Origin: Hyphomonadaceae bacterium
GTDB lineage: Bacteria; Pseudomonadota; Alphaproteobacteria; Caulobacterales; Hyphomonadaceae
Assembly: GCA_030697555.1 (NCBI GenBank)
Contig: JAUYPV010000167.1
Coordinates: forward strand, 1 to 64,000
Length of the DNA stretch: 64,000 nucleotides
Direction: 5' to 3'
A program made the position numbers and the translations under genes. Under the pieces are notes generated by a model. The model made no database searches and was not told the DNA's origin. It saw only the letters and a program-made list of their open reading frames with translations. Positions within the stretch are counted from its first letter, which is position 1. Every line of letters begins with the position of its first letter. Below are positions 42,795-52,318 of the stretch, one piece after another.

Positions 42795-43305
42795 AAAAGT
42801 TGCTGTGTTTGTCCGTTTAAGTTCGTTCCAGTAGTGGTTGATAGCCCGCACGCATCGTCACTCGGCCGCGAAGCGACGCCTCGGGTTCGCGTACGAAAAT
42901 CGCACGCGCATAAGGCTTGTCGGTTCGCGAAGGCCCCCGCCAAGGCTGCGCCAAAAATGCCGGTAGCAGCAGCTTAACCCGGCGCCAAACATATTTTGGC
43001 CCTGTGAGGCGTCTCAAAAATAGTGTTGACCAAAGCGGCGGGACACTGTATATGTATTAGCGTTGTTTTTATTATATTTATTGTTGATTCGCCGTATAAG
43101 CGCGGCTTCGACCAAAGCTGTGCATAAGCTGAACGCGGCGATGCCGCGCGGCTGCCGACCCTGTTCGACCGAACTCGGCAGGTTGTGATCGCAGCGGATA
43201 CGAAGCGGCCTTCGCTGCAAACCCCACCTGACTGTTGGCGACCGGTTGGCCTCGAACCGAGATCGTTCGCGGTGACATCAAACTGTCGGTTGGAGCTTCG
43301 CGGAT
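42795..43305. other. intergenic region with AT-rich stretch
   Basis: About 510 bases at the upstream edge of the phage-like genes. A markedly AT-rich stretch at 43038-43090 stands out from the GC-rich surroundings. A sigma-70-like promoter can be drawn at 43026-43054 on the + strand. No gene was recognised. Confidence 0.4.
43026..43054 (+). promoter_or_regulatory. sigma-70-like promoter, no known gene downstream
   Basis: TTGACC at 43026-43031 and TATATG at 43049-43054 with a 17-base spacer. It points rightward into a region with no recognisable gene, so it may serve an unrecognised RNA or be fortuitous in AT-rich DNA. Confidence 0.3.
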
Positions 43306-43543
43306 TTAGGCGAGGACCGGGACCGGCGTCCTGTGGCCTGCGTGCTCAACCTCGCCAATCAGGGCGATCAGCTCGCCCGAGGTGAACATGCGCCCGTAGG
43401 TCTTCCCTCGCTCCCGGGTCGTGGCCCAAGAGCTTCAGCGTCGCGTCCAGATGGTAGATGGCCGCCTGCGCTTCCTGAATCCGAATCGCCAATGCGGTCC
43501 GCTTCAGCAAGGCGGGCATGGTTGGGTCCCGATCGTCGCTCAT
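43306..43543 (-). pseudogene. small conserved-type gene with frameshift
   Basis: From ATG 43543 the frame reads a helix RTALAIRIQEAQAAIYHLDA then TLKLLGHDPG. After a shift near 43410 it continues as TYGRMFTSGELIALIGEVEH to a TAA at 43306-43308. Helical hairpin followed by a TYGR motif recalls small proteins seen beside recombinases and IS elements (LDATLRLFDP...TYGR). Recognition is from memory of the pattern only. The frame change makes it a likely fossil. Confidence 0.45.
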
Positions 43544-43943
43544 GGACCAAATGTAGCCCGTCGGGATTCCGTTTTCTTGGTGTGGTTGCCACATAAGTCC
43601 GGGGTTTCGGGCGTGCGCTCCTGGAATAGGATGCGATCGTCTCGGCGGACGCTCGTAGGCGTCGTGTGAGCCGCTCGAAACGCACGCGCTCGAAACCGGT
43701 AATCTGCTCCTGTTATCGCGAATTACTTGCCTGTTCTCGTGGCGAAATTCCCCTGTTATTTTTGCGCCCGTCCGCTGGCCGCCGCGTGTCGCGGAGAGAT
43801 TCCCGGCCTTTGATTTTGCCCTCTTTGGTCGGCGAGATCTTTCCAGAGGCTCCAATTTCGCGTCCGCAAGAAAAATTTGGGCGTTTTGGGCGCGATTTTT
43901 CGAGGATCGCCGATGCCTTTTCGATGTGTCTCGACGTGACTGA
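43544..43943. other. intergenic region, nothing recognised
   Basis: About 400 bases. The frame of the fossil at 43306-43543 stays open upstream to 43855 on the minus strand but without family resemblance. No promoter or RNA could be assigned. Confidence 0.3.
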
Positions 43944-44198
43944 ATAGGTCCGCTCCCCGGCTTCGATTATGCTTATGCGGACAGCTCGCAGTTCGCCGTG
44001 ATCGACTATGCGAAGGCGCGCATGAGGGATCCCGGCTCATTTGAACACATTGAGACGCTGGTTGCGCCAGGGGATCGCTCAGGCGAACAAATTGTCCTTA
44101 TGACCTATCGCGGCCGCAATGAGTTTGGCGGAATGGCGATGGATCGAATCGTCGTCAGAATGCACAACAAGGATTGCTCGGTTGCGGGGCCGGCATAG
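43944..44198 (+). pseudogene. C-terminal part of a small hypothetical protein
   Basis: The frame is open from 43944 and reads DYAYADSSQFAVIDYAKARM, then RDPGSFEHIETLV and YRGRNEFGGMAMDRIVVRMH before the stop at 44196-44198. The pattern (ARMRDPxSFEH...RNxFGG) recalls small periplasmic proteins of unknown function in which a 'KxRLKDPxSAxF...NxFGG' core recurs. No ATG or ribosome site precedes the domain; only a GTG at 43998 is available, so the 5' part is probably lost. A near-identical 30-base stretch occurs at 61051-61080. Confidence 0.4.
43979..44008. repeat. 30-base repeat, copy 1 (copy 2 at 61051-61080)
   Basis: 23 identical bases (GGACAGCTCGCAGTTCGCCG then TGA), one mismatch, then CGACTA shared with 61051-61080. 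Both copies read DSSQFAV-DY in one frame, so they look like relics of one coding family rather than a non-coding repeat. Confidence 0.7.
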
Positions 44199-44340
44199 CT
44201 GGTACACTTTAGTGGCGTGTCGAGAAAACCCGGATCAAGGCCGACCGGATTGCCCGCGCCGCCCGCGGCTTCGACGTTCTTGCGGCCTACAAAGCGATCT
44301 CACCAAGCGGGCAGTTCGATGATCGCGAACCCGCCCGGCC

Positions 44341-45918
44341 TCAGCCGAACTCGGTGCGCAGTTTTTGTTTGTCGACCTTGCCTGTCCCCGCGAGAGGCAG
44401 TTTCGCGAGTCTGATCACCGCATCGGGCATCCACCAGGACGGGACGCGGCCCTTGAGGGGCGCTAACAGATCCTCGTCGCTCACGTCATGGTCGGCGCGC
44501 AGCTCGACTATCAGCACGGGGCGTTCGCCCCATTTCGGATCCAGCCGGGCGATCACGGCTGTCTGGGCGACAGCGGGCGAAGTCGCGACGATGGATTCGA
44601 TCTCCGCCGGGTTGATCCACTCCCCACCCGACTTGATCAGGTCCTTGGCTCTGCCCGTGATGTAGAGCGAGCCGTCGGCGCCGACGCGCGCAAGATCGCC
44701 CGTGTCGAACCAGCCATCCCCGTCCACCGCGGGCGCCGCCTGGTCGTAATAGCGATGGACGACGCTCTGCCCTCGCACATGCAGTCGACCCTCGACGCCA
44801 CGCTGCTCTGACAGGGCGCGCCCCTCGCCATCCTTGAGAAGAAGATCGAGTCCGATGGCCACGCGCCCTGCGCTTGCGGCCTCGCGATTTGCAAGCCCTG
44901 CCGGCGCAATGGCGCCCAAAGGGGTAAGCTCGGTCATCCCCCAGCTTGTCTGCACGATGGCGCCTACCCGGCGCTCGATCCGGGCCATCAGCTGCTCGCC
45001 GATCGGGGCGCCGCCGACGATGATCCGCTTCAGGGTCGGGAGGTCCCCGCCGGTGGCGTCGAGGTGATCCACCAACCCCACCCACACCGTTGGAACCGCC
45101 GCGGCGAGCGTGACCTTTTCCGCCCTGATCAGCTGCGCGAGGCTCGCCCCATCCGAATGCCGGCCGGGCAGGATCAGGGACGCGCCCACGGCCGGGGCCG
45201 CGAACGGCAAGCCCCAGCCATTGGCGTGAAACATCGGCACGACCATCAGGATGTTGTCGTTCGCTGTCGGCGCGATCACGTCGGCCTGCAGCAGCCGCAG
45301 CGTGTGCAGGTAAGACGAGCGGTGCGTATAGACGACGCCCTTCGGCTCCCCGGTCGTGCCGGAAGTGAAGCAGAGCCCCGCAAGGCTGTGCTCGTCGAAG
45401 CTGCCCCACTCGACCGCTCTCTCTGTTGCTATGTCTCGATGCAGGGTCACGGGAACCGGCGCCTGCAGGCCGTCCGCATCAGCCGGATCGTCGATCAGGA
45501 TCAGGCGCCCGACCGAAGGCGCCAGCTGGACTAGTTCCACCGCCATCGATGCGAGGCTCGCCGACACGACTAGAAGCCGGCACTCCGCCTGGCGCACCAT
45601 CGCGGCGAGCGTCGCGACCGCAAGGCGCGGGTTCAGCGTGTGGACGACGGCGCCGATGCCGGCGATGCCGTACCATGCCCCGACATGCTCCTGAGTGTTC
45701 CACGCCAGCGTCGCGACGCGGTCGCCGTGGCGTATTCCAAGCTCGCGAAGTCCGGCCGAGAAGCGCCGGCTGCGTGTCAGCAGCTCCTCATAGGTGACGC
45801 GGCTCGTCCCGCCGTCTCCCCGCGCCGTGACGACGCCTGCCTCCGGATGCCACCGCGCCGCGTGCTCAATGAAGCGGTTCAGCGTGAGGGGAAAATCCTG
45901 GACGTAGGGATCGGTCAT
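44341..45918 (-). CDS. acyl-CoA synthetase (AMP-forming)
   Basis: 525 aa ANL-superfamily enzyme. The AMP-binding P-loop is AGLCFTSGTTGEPKGVVYTH; then SWGMTELTPLG (A5), WFDTGDLARVGADGSLYITG (A8 hinge) and the catalytic A10 lysine in PLAGTGKVDKQKL. Overall shape resembles FadD/medium-chain ligases. It would activate a carboxylic acid, perhaps one released by the esterase at 50641-52305. It follows the TonB receptor gene on the same strand but a strong hairpin (45959-45982) lies between, so it probably has its own promoter too. Confidence 0.9.
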   Translation of the reverse strand: MTDPYVQDFPLTLNRFIEHAARWHPEAGVVTARGDGGTSRVTYEELLTRSRRFSAGLRELGIRHGDRVATLAWNTQEHVGAWYGIAGIGAVVHTLNPRLAVATLAAMVRQAECRLLVVSASLASMAVELVQLAPSVGRLILIDDPADADGLQAPVPVTLHRDIATERAVEWGSFDEHSLAGLCFTSGTTGEPKGVVYTHRSSYLHTLRLLQADVIAPTANDNILMVVPMFHANGWGLPFAAPAVGASLILPGRHSDGASLAQLIRAEKVTLAAAVPTVWVGLVDHLDATGGDLPTLKRIIVGGAPIGEQLMARIERRVGAIVQTSWGMTELTPLGAIAPAGLANREAASAGRVAIGLDLLLKDGEGRALSEQRGVEGRLHVRGQSVVHRYYDQAAPAVDGDGWFDTGDLARVGADGSLYITGRAKDLIKSGGEWINPAEIESIVATSPAVAQTAVIARLDPKWGERPVLIVELRADHDVSDEDLLAPLKGRVPSWWMPDAVIRLAKLPLAGTGKVDKQKLRTEFG

Positions 45919-45946
45919 GAAGCGTCTGCCTGCTTCCCGCAGCAGC

Positions 45947-45982
45947 CGGAAAGGAAAAGACAGGCGGCCGAAGCCGCCTGTC
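45947..45982 (-). terminator. rho-independent terminator after the TonB receptor
   Basis: GACAGGCGGC at 45959-45968 pairs perfectly with GCCGCCTGTC at 45973-45982 over a CGAA loop. Read leftward it is followed by a T-rich run (TCTTTTCCTTT). It lies 18 bases past the receptor stop and before the acyl-CoA synthetase start. Confidence 0.85.
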
Positions 45983-45999
45983 GAGGTTCTACGGGGTCG

Positions 46000-48900
46000 T
46001 TAGAATGCTTTCTTGACGCCGATCTCGATCGTGCGGCCGAGCGGATTGCCCATCCACGGATCGTAGCCGAGTTCTTCCTGAGCGCGCGGCGGCATGCGGT
46101 CGAGGATGTTCGCAACGGTCGCTGTAAGGGCGAGGTCTTCCGTCACCTCGAAGCGATAGGTGAAGTCCTCCGTGACCCAGTCCTCGCCGTTCTCGCCATA
46201 CTGTGTCCCTGCCCTTTCATCGCGAACGGCCGAGACATAGTTGACGCCAAAGCGGAGGTTGTGACGATCCATCCGGTAGTTGGCGCTGAAGTTGGCGCGC
46301 CATTCCGGGGCCGCCAGAGCGAAAGTTGCAAAGTTCAACGTCCCCAGCCGGTCGTCTCCGGTTGAGATGGTCACACCATCGAGCGATGTCGGGCCGGTCC
46401 TCAGTTCGGTGACTTTGGTGGCCGTCAGGTCCAACGACAGGTCGCCGGGCCCAAGCGGCAACGCGTAGGTCGCCTGGATGTCGTAGCCATTTGTCGTCTG
46501 GCCCGGGCCGTTGCCGAACAGAGTGTCGACCATGTTGAACGTGCCGACGCCGCTCATGCCGACGGTGCAGCTGCCGTTAAAGGAGATGCGCCGCACCAGT
46601 GGCTGCACGTTCGGATCGCAGGTGGTGATCGTGCCGCCGGGACCATTGAACACCAGGCTGGCGATCTGGTTGGGATCGGCGATCTGGCCGATCTGATCCT
46701 CGGTCTCGATGTCGAAGTAATCGATGATCAGGCGGAAGTCGTGGTCGGGCGCGAAGCCCTGGCTGTCCCAGATGGCGCCGACGTTCCACGCCGTCGCCGT
46801 CTCAGGCTTGATGCTGGCATCGGTGATGAACCTGGCGCCGAGCCAGTTTCCGCCCGCTACCGTGTAGGTGCGGGCGCCGACGGTCTGTGCGCCCGGGATC
46901 GTGCCGACCGGCGGCGTCTGGTAGTTGGTGCCGTAGGAGCCGCGGATCGACAGGGGGCCCCACACATCCCATTTGCCCGCGACCTTGTAGACCGTGGCGC
47001 CGAGGCCGCCCGAGAACTCCTCGCGCCGGACGGCGGCCTGGACGTTCACATTGTCGAGCACCGGAATCTGCAATTCGCCGAAGACCGAATACTGCTGCTG
47101 GTCCGCATAGTCCGGCGGGTTGGGCACGAAGGCCACGAACGGGCCCGGGCTGTCCGGCGTGCAGCCGCGGTAGCGCGGATCGGTCGTGGGGAGCGGATTG
47201 GCCTCGAGGTTGGGCGAGCCGACGCCGTTGCCACTGGTCGTGCCGTGTGGCCACTCGCACTGGATCGAACCGTTCATGAACGGGCTGTTGACGGTCTCGC
47301 GGCTCTCGAATTGCCGGCCCTGCCCCCCTAGCGCCCAGCCGACCTCGCCACCGGGCAGCTGCAGGCCCGACTTGCCATTGAACACGAGGTCAACGGTGAG
47401 GTTTGAAGTGACGGTTTCGACCGCGCGTGGATCGAACAGCCAGCGGGTCAGATCGAGAGAGTTCTCCGTCCCCGCCACGTATTGCGGGTTGGTAAGGCCG
47501 CGCACCGGCTGGTTCGGGAACGACGTGGCGAAGGGGTTCCAGTACTGACATCCGTTCTTGCCGGCCGCTGCGGCGTTCTGCGTGCCGAAGCGCGCGGGGT
47601 CGAGGTCGGCCGCGTTGCAGCCCGGCCCGCCGAAGCCGTTGAGAGCCTCCTGGAACCGGTAACCGATGATGTCCGGGTGCGTGTTGGCGTTGATCGCCTG
47701 GTTGTAGGTCACCGCAAAGTCGTAGTTGACGTCGCGAGCTGGCCCGGCCCAGTCGCCCAGCTTGCCGTCCAGGCTGGCGGACACGCGCCAGAGCTGGTTG
47801 TCGATCGCATCCGGCACGCCCTGGCCGCCGAACGCCTGGTTGCCGCCATGGCCGAGCACCCGGTAGGTGACCGGCGTAAAGCCCGTCGCGGCGCCCGTCC
47901 CCGTCCTCGCCGCGAAGGCCGCAGCGTAGGGGTTGGTGATCGGCACATAGAACTGGAAGGTCGCACCGGTCGCCATCGCCGGACCCCGGATCACCGGCTG
48001 TGAGGGCGACGCATACATGTGCGGCGTCTTCACCTGCCCATACGCCGCCTCGACGTGGAAGTTTGCGTTGTCGTTGAACGAACCGTTGAACTGCGCAAAC
48101 GCGCGGTAGATGTCGTTGTCTTCGACGAGGTTGTAGTAGTTAGAATAGTTGTACGCGCAGGTGAAACTGTTGTCGTACCTGCCACCGACAGCAGCGCACG
48201 AGGTCGGCGTGAAGTCTGACGTGATGCCGGCGATCGGAGCGCCGAACTCAGCTCCGTTGGCGCCGATCGTCGGGCTCGCCGGCTGGGGGCCGAGGGGAAG
48301 CCAGCCCGTGAGGTTGGTCAGGGTCGACCACGGCGCCGGGTTGTAGTTGACGCCTGCGGTGGGATCGAACGAGTCGTGCGTGAAGTCGCGATCGATGGCG
48401 CGCAGGCGCGAGCGGTGCTCCCACTCGGCCGACCAGAGGAAGTTCATCTGGTCATCGCCGAAGCCGCCGAGGATGCTGAGGCCGTAGTCGCCATCGGAAG
48501 AGTCGATGTATTTGTACTGAGCGTTGACTTCGAGCCCGACAAAGTCATCGCGCGTGATGAAGTTGACGACGCCGCCGGTGGCGTCGGCGCCGTAGATCAC
48601 CGCAGCGCCGTCCTTCAGGATTTCGACACGTGAGATGGCTGCGAACGGGATGTTCGACGTGTTGGAACTCATGCGCCGGCCGTTGAGGAGGGTCAGCGTT
48701 TTGTCGGCGCCAATGCCACGCAGGTTGTAGTTGACCGACCCGATGAGCGCGGGACCGCCGAAATAGTAAGCCTCGCCAGACGTCGGCCCGGCGATCGTGA
48801 GGCTCTTGGCGAATTCCAGCGCGGTTGGCGCGCCGCGAACCTCAAGCTCTTCATACGAGAAAACCTCGACCGGCAGGGCGGCGTCTTCCGGCGTGCCCTG

Positions 48901-49068
48901 GATGAACGAGCCGGTGACGACGACGCGGTCTCCCTTGTCGACGTCGTCGGGCTGGGACGGCGCGACCTGCTCTGCCGGCTGTGTCGGCGTCTGGGCCCAG
49001 GCGGGGAATGCGCCCGCGAGTCCCACGAGAATCGCAGCACTGGACGCACTGCGGAGTGCGAATTTCAT
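46000..49068 (-). CDS. TonB-dependent outer-membrane receptor
   Basis: 1022 aa. Signal peptide MKFALRSASSAAILVGLAGA with cleavage after PAWA, before QTPTQP. A TonB-box-like VVVTGSFIQG, plug motifs NLRGIGADKTLTLLNGRRMS and ISRVEILKDGAAVIYGADAT, then barrel, ending TIEIGVKKAF with terminal phenylalanine. A GGGGAGG lies 9 bases before the ATG. It is divergent from an MFS permease and esterase pair across a region with a perfect inverted repeat, suggesting a joint regulon. Sequence differs clearly from the receptor at 8559-11723. Confidence 0.93.
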   Translation of the reverse strand: MKFALRSASSAAILVGLAGAFPAWAQTPTQPAEQVAPSQPDDVDKGDRVVVTGSFIQGTPEDAALPVEVFSYEELEVRGAPTALEFAKSLTIAGPTSGEAYYFGGPALIGSVNYNLRGIGADKTLTLLNGRRMSSNTSNIPFAAISRVEILKDGAAVIYGADATGGVVNFITRDDFVGLEVNAQYKYIDSSDGDYGLSILGGFGDDQMNFLWSAEWEHRSRLRAIDRDFTHDSFDPTAGVNYNPAPWSTLTNLTGWLPLGPQPASPTIGANGAEFGAPIAGITSDFTPTSCAAVGGRYDNSFTCAYNYSNYYNLVEDNDIYRAFAQFNGSFNDNANFHVEAAYGQVKTPHMYASPSQPVIRGPAMATGATFQFYVPITNPYAAAFAARTGTGAATGFTPVTYRVLGHGGNQAFGGQGVPDAIDNQLWRVSASLDGKLGDWAGPARDVNYDFAVTYNQAINANTHPDIIGYRFQEALNGFGGPGCNAADLDPARFGTQNAAAAGKNGCQYWNPFATSFPNQPVRGLTNPQYVAGTENSLDLTRWLFDPRAVETVTSNLTVDLVFNGKSGLQLPGGEVGWALGGQGRQFESRETVNSPFMNGSIQCEWPHGTTSGNGVGSPNLEANPLPTTDPRYRGCTPDSPGPFVAFVPNPPDYADQQQYSVFGELQIPVLDNVNVQAAVRREEFSGGLGATVYKVAGKWDVWGPLSIRGSYGTNYQTPPVGTIPGAQTVGARTYTVAGGNWLGARFITDASIKPETATAWNVGAIWDSQGFAPDHDFRLIIDYFDIETEDQIGQIADPNQIASLVFNGPGGTITTCDPNVQPLVRRISFNGSCTVGMSGVGTFNMVDTLFGNGPGQTTNGYDIQATYALPLGPGDLSLDLTATKVTELRTGPTSLDGVTISTGDDRLGTLNFATFALAAPEWRANFSANYRMDRHNLRFGVNYVSAVRDERAGTQYGENGEDWVTEDFTYRFEVTEDLALTATVANILDRMPPRAQEELGYDPWMGNPLGRTIEIGVKKAF

Positions 49069-49142
49069 GTCGAAAACCTCCCCTAATGAGCCTGATGGCT
49101 CTCATTCTTGTGTGAGTGAGTGTCCATGGGCAACTTCACTCA

Positions 49143-49182
49143 GTCAATAATATTCATGCTCGTGATAGTGAATATTATTGAC
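49143..49182. promoter_or_regulatory. perfect inverted repeat between divergent receptor and permease genes
   Basis: GTCAATAATATTCA (49143-49156) and TGAATATTATTGAC (49169-49182) are exact inverted copies separated by 12 bases. The AT-rich arms stand out in GC-rich DNA and lie 75 bases upstream of the receptor start and about 150 bases before the permease ATG. The arrangement fits an operator for a dimeric regulator such as the nearby TetR protein (52319-52990). There is no T-tract, so a terminator is unlikely. Confidence 0.65.
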
Positions 49183-49330
49183 GCGGTCGCCGCCCTCGCC
49201 TCATTCTGCGCCGAGACATCGACGTCAGATCGATACCGGGAGGCAGTGTGTGATCGTAAGGATACGGACGGAATTGGCCCCAGAGGTCGGGCTCAAGTCG
49301 CCTTCTCCATACCGGCCTGCCGTCTAGGCA

Positions 49331-50644
49331 ATGGCGCAGGACCCGTCGCCATCGCTTCTCGCGCAGACAGTCCCCACGGCGGTAGGCGCAAGGGCCTGGA
49401 TCGCCCTCGCCATGCTGTGGTTCGTCTACGTCCTCAACTTCCTCGACCGCCAGCTGCTCTCGATCCTGGCCAAGCCGATCCAGGACAGCCTGAAGGTGAG
49501 CGACACACAGCTGGGCATGATCAGCGGGCTTTATTTCGCACTCTTCTACTGCGTGATTTCGATCCCCGTCGGCTGGCTCGCCGACCGCACGAGCCGCGTG
49601 AAAGTCCTCTCGCTCGCCTGCGCCACCTGGAGCGCGGCAACGATGGGCTGCGGTCTCGCCGCGAACTATGTGCAGCTGGTGTTCGCGCGGATGGCGGTGG
49701 GCGTCGGCGAAGCCGGCGGCGTGCCGCCCTCCTACGCCATCATATCCGACTACTTCCCGCCCGGCCGGCGCGGAACCGCGCTCGGCCTTTTCAACCTCGG
49801 CCCGCCCATCGGGCAGGCGCTCGGCGTCGCATTCGGCGCCGCCATCGCAGTCGCATTCAGCTGGCGCTACGCTTTCATCGCGCTGGGCGCCGTTGGCATA
49901 TTCGCGGCGCTGGCCGTGCTGCTGGTAATACGCGAGCCCAAGCGCGGCGGCCTTGACCCTGTCTCGCAGCAGACGCCGGAGAAGGCCCGCTTCTGGCCGA
50001 CCTGCCGCATGTTCTTTTCGCGCCCGACCCTCGTGCTCGCCGCGCTCGGCAGCGGCGCAACCCAGTTCATCACCTACGGGCTCGGCAACTTCACCGTGCT
50101 CTTCCTCCAGCGCGAGAAAGGCATAACGCTGGAAGAAGTGGCGATCTGGTACGCTCTCGTGGTCGGCATCGCGATGAGCGCCGGCATCTTCGTGTCCGGC
50201 CGCATGATCGACCTGTTCACCCGCAAGTCGCGGGTCGCCTATGCCATGCTGCCCGCCATATCGCTGGCCTGCGCGATCCCCTTCTACATCGGCTTCGTCT
50301 GGGCCCCGTCCTGGCCGCTCGCCCTGCTCTTCCTGATCGGGCCGACCTTCCTCAACTACTTCTACCTCTCGTCGTGCGTGACCCTAGTGCAGCAGGAAGT
50401 GCGCCCGAACGAGCGCGTGATGTCCGGCGCACTGCTACTGCTGGTGATGAACATGATTGGCCTCGGTCTCGGCCCGACCTATGTCGGCGCGGCGAGCGAC
50501 TTCTTCCGCGCGAGCAATCCGGAAAACTCGCTGCAGATTGCGCTCTACACCCTGCTGCCCTTCTATCTGATCGCCATCGCGTGCTTTACCTGGCTGGCGC
50601 GTCGACTGCGCCGGGAAGATCGTTCGAGCGGAGAACCAGCATGA
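49331..50644 (+). CDS. MFS transporter
   Basis: 437 aa with 12 hydrophobic segments. The loop 2-3 motif is GWLADRTSRVKVLSL and the first span ends FLDRQLLSILAKPIQDSLKV, typical of the spinster/hexuronate-like group of anion symporters. GEAGGVPPSYAIISDYFPP is the span 4-5 signature. It should move a carboxylate or its conjugate across the inner membrane. Its stop overlaps the esterase ATG (ATGA), so they form one transcript. Confidence 0.9.
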   Translation: MAQDPSPSLLAQTVPTAVGARAWIALAMLWFVYVLNFLDRQLLSILAKPIQDSLKVSDTQLGMISGLYFALFYCVISIPVGWLADRTSRVKVLSLACATWSAATMGCGLAANYVQLVFARMAVGVGEAGGVPPSYAIISDYFPPGRRGTALGLFNLGPPIGQALGVAFGAAIAVAFSWRYAFIALGAVGIFAALAVLLVIREPKRGGLDPVSQQTPEKARFWPTCRMFFSRPTLVLAALGSGATQFITYGLGNFTVLFLQREKGITLEEVAIWYALVVGIAMSAGIFVSGRMIDLFTRKSRVAYAMLPAISLACAIPFYIGFVWAPSWPLALLFLIGPTFLNYFYLSSCVTLVQQEVRPNERVMSGALLLLVMNMIGLGLGPTYVGAASDFFRASNPENSLQIALYTLLPFYLIAIACFTWLARRLRREDRSSGEPA

Positions 50645-52305
50645 TGTCGCCCTTTCGACGGATAGCTTCGAGCGTTGCAGCCATTCTGGCGATTTCGCTC
50701 ATGGCCTGCGCGGGCGGCTCGCGGCCGGCGACGAAGCGCGGCTCGGTGGTCGACGCGCCGGCGGGCATAGTCGCAGGCGCGACCGATGGCGACCTGCGGG
50801 TGTTCAAGGGCATCCCCTATGCCCTGCCCCCGGTTGGCGATGCGCGTTGGAAGCCTCCCACAGCGATGCCGCGCTGGAGCGGCGCCAAGACCGCGACCGA
50901 TTTCGGGCCGGCCTGCGTACAGCCAATCGCGCGCGGAAACGGCGTCTACGCCCAGGACCTCGGGCCGTTGAGCGAGGATTGCCTCACCCTCAACATCTGG
51001 GCGCCTGCCGACGCACGCAACGCACCTGTCTTCGTCTGGATTCACGGCGGTTCGCTACGCTCCGGCTCCAGCAAGGAGACGCTCTATGACGGCGCCGCTC
51101 TGGCCAAGCGCCGCGTCGTGGTCGTGTCGATCAACTACCGCCTTGGCGTGCTCGGCTATCTGGCGCACCCCGAACTCAGCGCGGAGTCGGCCGGCGGCAT
51201 CTCCGGCAACTATGGACTGCTCGACCAAGTCGAAGCGCTGAAATGGGTTCAGCACAATATCGGCGCGTTTGGCGGCGATGCATCGAACGTCACCATCGCC
51301 GGCGAGTCTGCCGGCGACCTCAGCGTGATGTACCTGATGGCGGCGCCGCCTGCGCGCGGCCTCTTCGCCAAGGCGATTGCGCAGAGCGCCTATATGGCGT
51401 CCACACAGGAGCTGAAGCAGACAAAGTTCGGCACGCCATCCGCCGAAGCCGCCGGCTCCGCCATGGCCGCCAGGCTCGGCGCCACGAACATCGCAGCGCT
51501 GCGCGCCATGGATTCGCAAGCCGTCACGGACAAGGGACTCGCCGCTGGCTTCGCCCCCTTCGGCGCGATCGACGGAAAAGTGCTGCCGGCTCAACTCGTC
51601 GACGTTTTTGACAAGGGCGAACAGGCGCTCGTGCCGCTGCTCGCCGGCTTCAACAGCGGCGAGATCCGCACACTCACCGTCCTCGCCCCGCCGCCTGTCG
51701 TGAGCGCCGCAGACTATGAACGCATCATCCGAGAGCGCTATGGCGATCTTGCGGACCAGTTCCTGCAGCTCTACCCGGCCGCGAGCCAACAGGAGAGCAT
51801 CTACGCCAATACACGCGATGCGCTCTATGGCTGGACAGCCGTGCGTCTCGCCAGGAAGCAGACGGCGGCGGGCGCGCCGGCTTTCCTCTACCTGTTCGAC
51901 CACGGCTATCCCGCGACCGAGGTGGCCAATCTCCACGCCTTCCATGCGAGCGAGCTGCCCTTCATGTTCGGCACGCTGGAGCGCACACCGCCGAACTGGC
52001 CGAAGATCCCGGCGACGAAAGCAGAGCGGACTTTCTCCGACGCGATGCTCGACTACTGGGCCAGCTTCATCAAGACCGGCCAGCCTTCAGCCGCGGGCAC
52101 TCCGGTCTGGCCTGCCTATGGCGCGACAAGCGCTTACATACATTTCGCCGACGCTCCGCGCGTGGCGCAGCGACTGTTCCCTGGCATGTATGACCTGCAT
52201 GAAGCGACGGTGTGCCGGCGCAAGGCCAGCGGCGATTTCCCATGGCACTGGAACACCGGGCTCGCTTCGCCGAAGCTCCCCGCGAAGACACCGCCCTGCG
52301 CCTGA
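50641..52305 (+). CDS. carboxylesterase type B, lipoprotein
   Basis: 554 aa alpha/beta hydrolase. The N-terminus has a lipobox SLMAC about 24 residues in, so a membrane-anchored exported enzyme is expected. Type B signatures: EDCLTLNIWAP, the oxyanion VWIHGGSLRSGS, and the nucleophile elbow TIAGESAGDLSVMYL. HAFHASELPFMFG near the C-terminus likely supplies the catalytic histidine region. ATG 50641 overlaps the permease stop and has GGAG 7 bases ahead. It would cleave an ester outside the cytoplasm, with the permease importing a product. Ester substrate unknown. Confidence 0.9.
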   Translation: MMSPFRRIASSVAAILAISLMACAGGSRPATKRGSVVDAPAGIVAGATDGDLRVFKGIPYALPPVGDARWKPPTAMPRWSGAKTATDFGPACVQPIARGNGVYAQDLGPLSEDCLTLNIWAPADARNAPVFVWIHGGSLRSGSSKETLYDGAALAKRRVVVVSINYRLGVLGYLAHPELSAESAGGISGNYGLLDQVEALKWVQHNIGAFGGDASNVTIAGESAGDLSVMYLMAAPPARGLFAKAIAQSAYMASTQELKQTKFGTPSAEAAGSAMAARLGATNIAALRAMDSQAVTDKGLAAGFAPFGAIDGKVLPAQLVDVFDKGEQALVPLLAGFNSGEIRTLTVLAPPPVVSAADYERIIRERYGDLADQFLQLYPAASQQESIYANTRDALYGWTAVRLARKQTAAGAPAFLYLFDHGYPATEVANLHAFHASELPFMFGTLERTPPNWPKIPATKAERTFSDAMLDYWASFIKTGQPSAAGTPVWPAYGATSAYIHFADAPRVAQRLFPGMYDLHEATVCRRKASGDFPWHWNTGLASPKLPAKTPPCA

Positions 52306-52318
52306 AGAAAGCCGCGCC

